From NCBI GenBank assembly GCA_964608495.1, contig CAZSOQ010000248.1:1-7675 (forward strand): DNA of 7,675 nucleotides. The letters are read 5' to 3'. The notes under the pieces are model-generated. The model was given only the letters and a program-made list of their open reading frames with translations, was not told where the DNA came from and did not search any database. The stretch's first letter is position 1. Every line of letters begins with the position of its first letter. Source of the DNA: JAKORR01 sp964608495 (lineage in GTDB: Bacteria; Armatimonadota; Zipacnadia; Zipacnadales; FEN-943). Positions 5,007 through 7,675 of the stretch are shown here, one piece after another. Position numbers and translations under genes: made by a program.

Positions 5007-6296
5007 GTGTACGAAATCGAGCCGCCCGCCGTCTACCTTCACGAGCGCGCTCTGGCCACTCCCGAGGGCCGCGCCCGCATCGAGCGCATGCTCGCCCACG
5101 TCCGCTCCCCCCGGGAGCCGCAGGTCGTGGACGACGCTCGCCTCAACGACCTCAGCCTCTCCCGTGACTGGCCCATCCGCGGCCGCCGCACGGGCGAACA
5201 CGGCCGCACCGGTGACCCCGATCTCATCTTCGACGCCTTCACCTGGGACCCGCCGGAGGTCGTGCGTCCCCGCCGCGAGCGGTATCCCGGCCTGGCCGCG
5301 TGCATGCTCGACGGCGCCCATCCCTGGACCCTTCGCCAGGGCCGCGACTACTACAGCGCCCGCGGCACCGTCTGCCAGACGGCCTGGGAGCTGCATTCCG
5401 CCTGGGGCTGCCTGCACCGCTGCGACTATTGCCACGTGGGCGGCTTCCTCAACATCATGGTCAACCTCGAGGAGCTCGCCGACCGCCTGCGCCCTTTCAT
5501 GGCCGAGAACCCCTGGCTGCGGCTCTACAAGTACGACAACCAGACGGACACCATCGCCTTCGAGCCCGAGTACGGCGCGTCCGCTCTCTTCGTGCCCTTC
5601 TTCGCGGCGACCGAGGACCGGTTCCTCATGCTCTACACCAAGAGCGACAACGTCGAGCACCTGATGGGCCTTGACCACGGCGGCCACACCATCGTCAGCT
5701 TCACCATCTCCTGTCCCACCACCGCCCGCGAGATCGAGAAGGCCACGCCCGACACTGCCCGCCGCATCGCCGCCCTCGCCAGGGTCCAGGAGGGCGGCTA
5801 CGTGCCTCGCGTCCGCTTCTCTCCCATCGTCCCGCTGCGCGACTGGCGCGAGGAGAACGAGGCCCTCATCCGCGACACCCTCACCGCCGCCAGTCCCGAT
5901 GTGATCAGCATGGACGTGCTCGGCTGGATGAATCCCGACCACCTGGACACCGTCCTCGACGCCTCCCTTCTCGACCCCCGCTTCCTCGAGGCCATGCGCG
6001 TGCTGTACCGCGACGGCCCACCCGGGCCTCAGTACTACCCCTCCTCGAAGCACATCTTCCCCCACGACCTGCGCGTTGAGGTCTACACCTTCTTCCTGGA
6101 CCGCGTCCGCGCCCTCGACCGCCACGTGCGCGTCGCCCTGTGCAACGAGACGACCGACGTGTGGCGGGAGCTGGGGCCGCGGCTGGGCATGACGCCCGAG
6201 AACTACGTCTGCGGCTGCGGCCCGGACTCGGTGCCGAGCAATCCGTTGCTCGCCGGCGCCAGGCCGCGCCCGGCGGCCGGCCCCGCTCCGGCCTGA
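5007..6296 (+). CDS. SPL-family radical SAM protein, not a canonical spore photoproduct lyase
   Basis: A 429-residue protein. C135-x3-C139-x2-C142 (GCLHRCDYCHVG) is the radical SAM cluster motif that binds a [4Fe-4S] and S-adenosylmethionine. The order after it fits the SPL (SplB-like) family: a TD segment with acidic neighbours (KYDNQTDTIAFEP, 175-187), LYTKSDNVEHLM (209-220), VSFTIS (230-235), ATPDTARRIAAL then VRFSPIVP (246-276), and VALCNETTDVW (376-386). The N-terminal YLHERAL, like the SPL 'VEKxAL' start, also fits. From memory, Bacillus SplB has its H-donor Cys in the segment that here reads YDNQTD, so that Cys is replaced (Asn178), which argues against thymine-dimer repair by the known mechanism. 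A C-terminal CGCG (402-405) is extra and might hold an additional Fe-S ligand. The GH-like gene starts 16 bases downstream. Substrate unknown. Confidence 0.85.
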   Translation: MYEIEPPAVYLHERALATPEGRARIERMLAHVRSPREPQVVDDARLNDLSLSRDWPIRGRRTGEHGRTGDPDLIFDAFTWDPPEVVRPRRERYPGLAACMLDGAHPWTLRQGRDYYSARGTVCQTAWELHSAWGCLHRCDYCHVGGFLNIMVNLEELADRLRPFMAENPWLRLYKYDNQTDTIAFEPEYGASALFVPFFAATEDRFLMLYTKSDNVEHLMGLDHGGHTIVSFTISCPTTAREIEKATPDTARRIAALARVQEGGYVPRVRFSPIVPLRDWREENEALIRDTLTAASPDVISMDVLGWMNPDHLDTVLDASLLDPRFLEAMRVLYRDGPPGPQYYPSSKHIFPHDLRVEVYTFFLDRVRALDRHVRVALCNETTDVWRELGPRLGMTPENYVCGCGPDSVPSNPLLAGARPRPAAGPAPA

Positions 6297-6299
6297 CGT

Positions 6300-6304
6300 G
6301 GAGG
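6300..6304 (+). promoter_or_regulatory. Strong ribosome binding site for the exported hydrolase gene
   Basis: GGAGG, extended to GGAGGTGATT, is close to a full anti-Shine-Dalgarno match and sits 8 bases before GTG 6313. It begins 4 bases after the radical SAM stop, suggesting one transcript. Confidence 0.8.
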
Positions 6305-6312
6305 TGATTGCC

Positions 6313-7675
6313 GTGACGAGAGCGAGGCAGCCTGTGCGTCTGTTGCTCCTGCTCGCCCTGGGCCTCGCGGCCTGCGCAGGGGCCGCCGCGCCCTACCATA
6401 TCGGGGTCAACACCGGCTGGGTGCCCAGTCTCGACCGCGCCACCTGGCTGACCTGGGCCTTCGACGCCGGCGCCGACATGCCCCGCGTCGGCATGCGCCT
6501 GGACCTGTCCGACGGCGACGGCATCGCCCACCCCGACGAGGCTGTGATCCGGTTCTGCCAGGCCGGCCGCCATCCCCTCGGCTTCCTCTTCAACCGCTCG
6601 GCCACCAAGGCCCTCGCCGACGGAACCGAGGTCACGGGCTGCGAGGTGCCCCGCGGCCTTTGGGAGCCCGTCTTCGACAGCGGCGGCGACGCCCCGGCCC
6701 AGGGCGCGGGCATCAATCCCGCCAACGAGTGGGCCCGCTTCGTTGCGCGCATCGTCGAGCGCTACGACACCGACGGCCGCGACGACGCCCCCGGCTCGCC
6801 GCGCCTGGACTACTACAGCCTATGGAACGAGCCCGACTGGGTGCAGTGGCCCGCGCGCCCCACCAACCCGGCTGACAAGACGCTGCGCAACTGGTTCGGC
6901 GCCGACGTCCACGACCTGGCCCGCCTGGTCTTCGTCTCGGCCCGAGCCGCGCACCACGCCGACCCCACCGCCCGTGTCGGCATCCAGGTCTGCTTCCCCG
7001 AGACCCTGGGCTTCCTCCTGGACGACGCCGACCACCCGGCGGCCCCGAGCCTGGACTTCGTGGACTACCACGCCTACGCCGGCCCCGGCTCCGACCTGCT
7101 CCTCGAGGCCGAGGCCGGCCTGCTGGGAATCCTGCGCCAGATGCGCGGCGAGTATGACACGCGCGGTCTACCCCGGCCCGACTTCCTCTGCTCCGAGTGC
7201 GGCCACCCGGGCGACGACACCCGGGGCCCCGCCGCCTCCGAGGCCGTGCAGCGCGCCGCCGCCGCCAAGGTCCACATCATCGGCGCGGCCGAGGGCCTGA
7301 TCGGCGTCTGCTGGTACGGCCTCTTCGATCCCTGCTGGCAGAACATGGGCCTGGTCGGCGACGTCCGCCGCCTGCCCGCCGACGGCCGGGGCGCCTGGCT
7401 CAAGGACGCCTTCTACTCCATGCGCACCCTCGCCGAGCTGCTTGGCGGCCTGGCCGACGGCTCCCTTGCCTACGAGCGGGCCCTGGACGTCGGCCCCGAT
7501 GCCCGCGCACACGTCTTCCAACGCCCCGACGGCGGGCGCCTGTGGGTCGTCTGGGCCCACGACCCCAAGGGCGAGCCGGCCCGCCGCGCCACCGTCCGCC
7601 TGGACCTGCCGAAGGCGTCCCTGGCCCGCTACCACTGGGACTACTGCCTCACGGGCGGCCCCGCCGAGACGATCC
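6313..7675 (+). CDS. Exported clan GH-A-like glycoside hydrolase, 3' partial
   Basis: An open frame of 454 codons, with no stop before the right edge. Residues 1-20 are a signal sequence: basic start (MTRARQPVR), then LLLLLALGLAA. LAAC with Cys21 fits a lipobox, though AGAAA just after also allows ordinary signal peptidase cleavage. The mature part looks like a (beta/alpha)8 barrel of clan GH-A. Asn172-Glu173-Pro174 in YYSLWNEPDW is the classic strand-4 acid/base motif, DFVDYHAYAG (248-257) fits strand 6 with His/Tyr, and FLCSECGHPG (291-300) holds Glu295 as candidate strand-7 nucleophile. GLIGVCWYGLFD (328-339) resembles strand 8. After residue 380 a beta-rich domain begins (HVFQRPDGGRLWVVWAH). 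It probably acts on an extracellular polysaccharide or glycoside; the family (GH39-, GH5- or GH30-like) cannot be fixed. Probably co-transcribed with the radical SAM gene. Confidence 0.85.
   Translation, partial: MTRARQPVRLLLLLALGLAACAGAAAPYHIGVNTGWVPSLDRATWLTWAFDAGADMPRVGMRLDLSDGDGIAHPDEAVIRFCQAGRHPLGFLFNRSATKALADGTEVTGCEVPRGLWEPVFDSGGDAPAQGAGINPANEWARFVARIVERYDTDGRDDAPGSPRLDYYSLWNEPDWVQWPARPTNPADKTLRNWFGADVHDLARLVFVSARAAHHADPTARVGIQVCFPETLGFLLDDADHPAAPSLDFVDYHAYAGPGSDLLLEAEAGLLGILRQMRGEYDTRGLPRPDFLCSECGHPGDDTRGPAASEAVQRAAAAKVHIIGAAEGLIGVCWYGLFDPCWQNMGLVGDVRRLPADGRGAWLKDAFYSMRTLAELLGGLADGSLAYERALDVGPDARAHVFQRPDGGRLWVVWAHDPKGEPARRATVRLDLPKASLARYHWDYCLTGGPAETI

Noticed and set aside
4848..6125. 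Long antisense frame (425 codons) opposite the radical SAM gene
   Set aside because: A mirror of the GC-biased third positions; its protein is Val/Gly/Ala/His-rich without motifs, while the plus strand has clear radical SAM motifs.

Overview
The window is very GC-rich DNA. Codons mostly end in C or G, starts are ATG or GTG, and intergenic gaps are all under 200 bases, so it looks like a bacterial chromosome. No rRNA, tRNA, CRISPR array, insertion sequence or phage gene is visible. The mix of genes (a BldC/MerR-like regulator with an acidic tail, DUF2905, an SPL-type radical SAM protein, an exported clan GH-A-like protein) would suit an uncultured, Armatimonadota- or Planctomycetota-like lineage. 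That placement is a weak guess; no decisive marker is present.

Layout. Left block (1-1294, +): the 3' part of a Pro-rich/TPR protein, overlapping by ATGA a two-helix membrane protein of the DUF2905 family. Centre block (1489-4196, +): three proteins that look regulatory. These are a MerR/BldC-like DNA-binding protein with a long acidic disordered N-terminus, an OmpR-type winged-helix response regulator whose receiver has lost the phosphorylation residues, and a cysteine-cluster protein with a split YkgJ-like motif and a C-terminal domain that resembles a second degenerate receiver. A promoter-like -10 (TATAAT) sits exactly in the loop of a GC-rich inverted repeat before the third gene. An AT-rich island inside the first gene looks like a promoter for the second. 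Right block: a HAD phosphatase on the minus strand, then, divergent from it, an SPL-family radical SAM protein and an exported putative glycoside hydrolase that runs off the right edge. The last two are only 16 bases apart and probably form an operon.

How they work together: nothing here forms a recognised metabolic pathway. The most coherent idea is that the centre block is a regulatory/sensing cassette that does not use phosphorelay, since both receiver-like domains lack the acidic pocket, the phospho-acceptor Asp and the Lys, and one is attached to a probable metal-binding cysteine cluster. This is inference from residues and gene order. Two real genes were recovered that simple ORF calling would miss or mis-frame: the DUF2905 gene (1055-1294) and the 454-codon hydrolase ORF (6313 to the edge).
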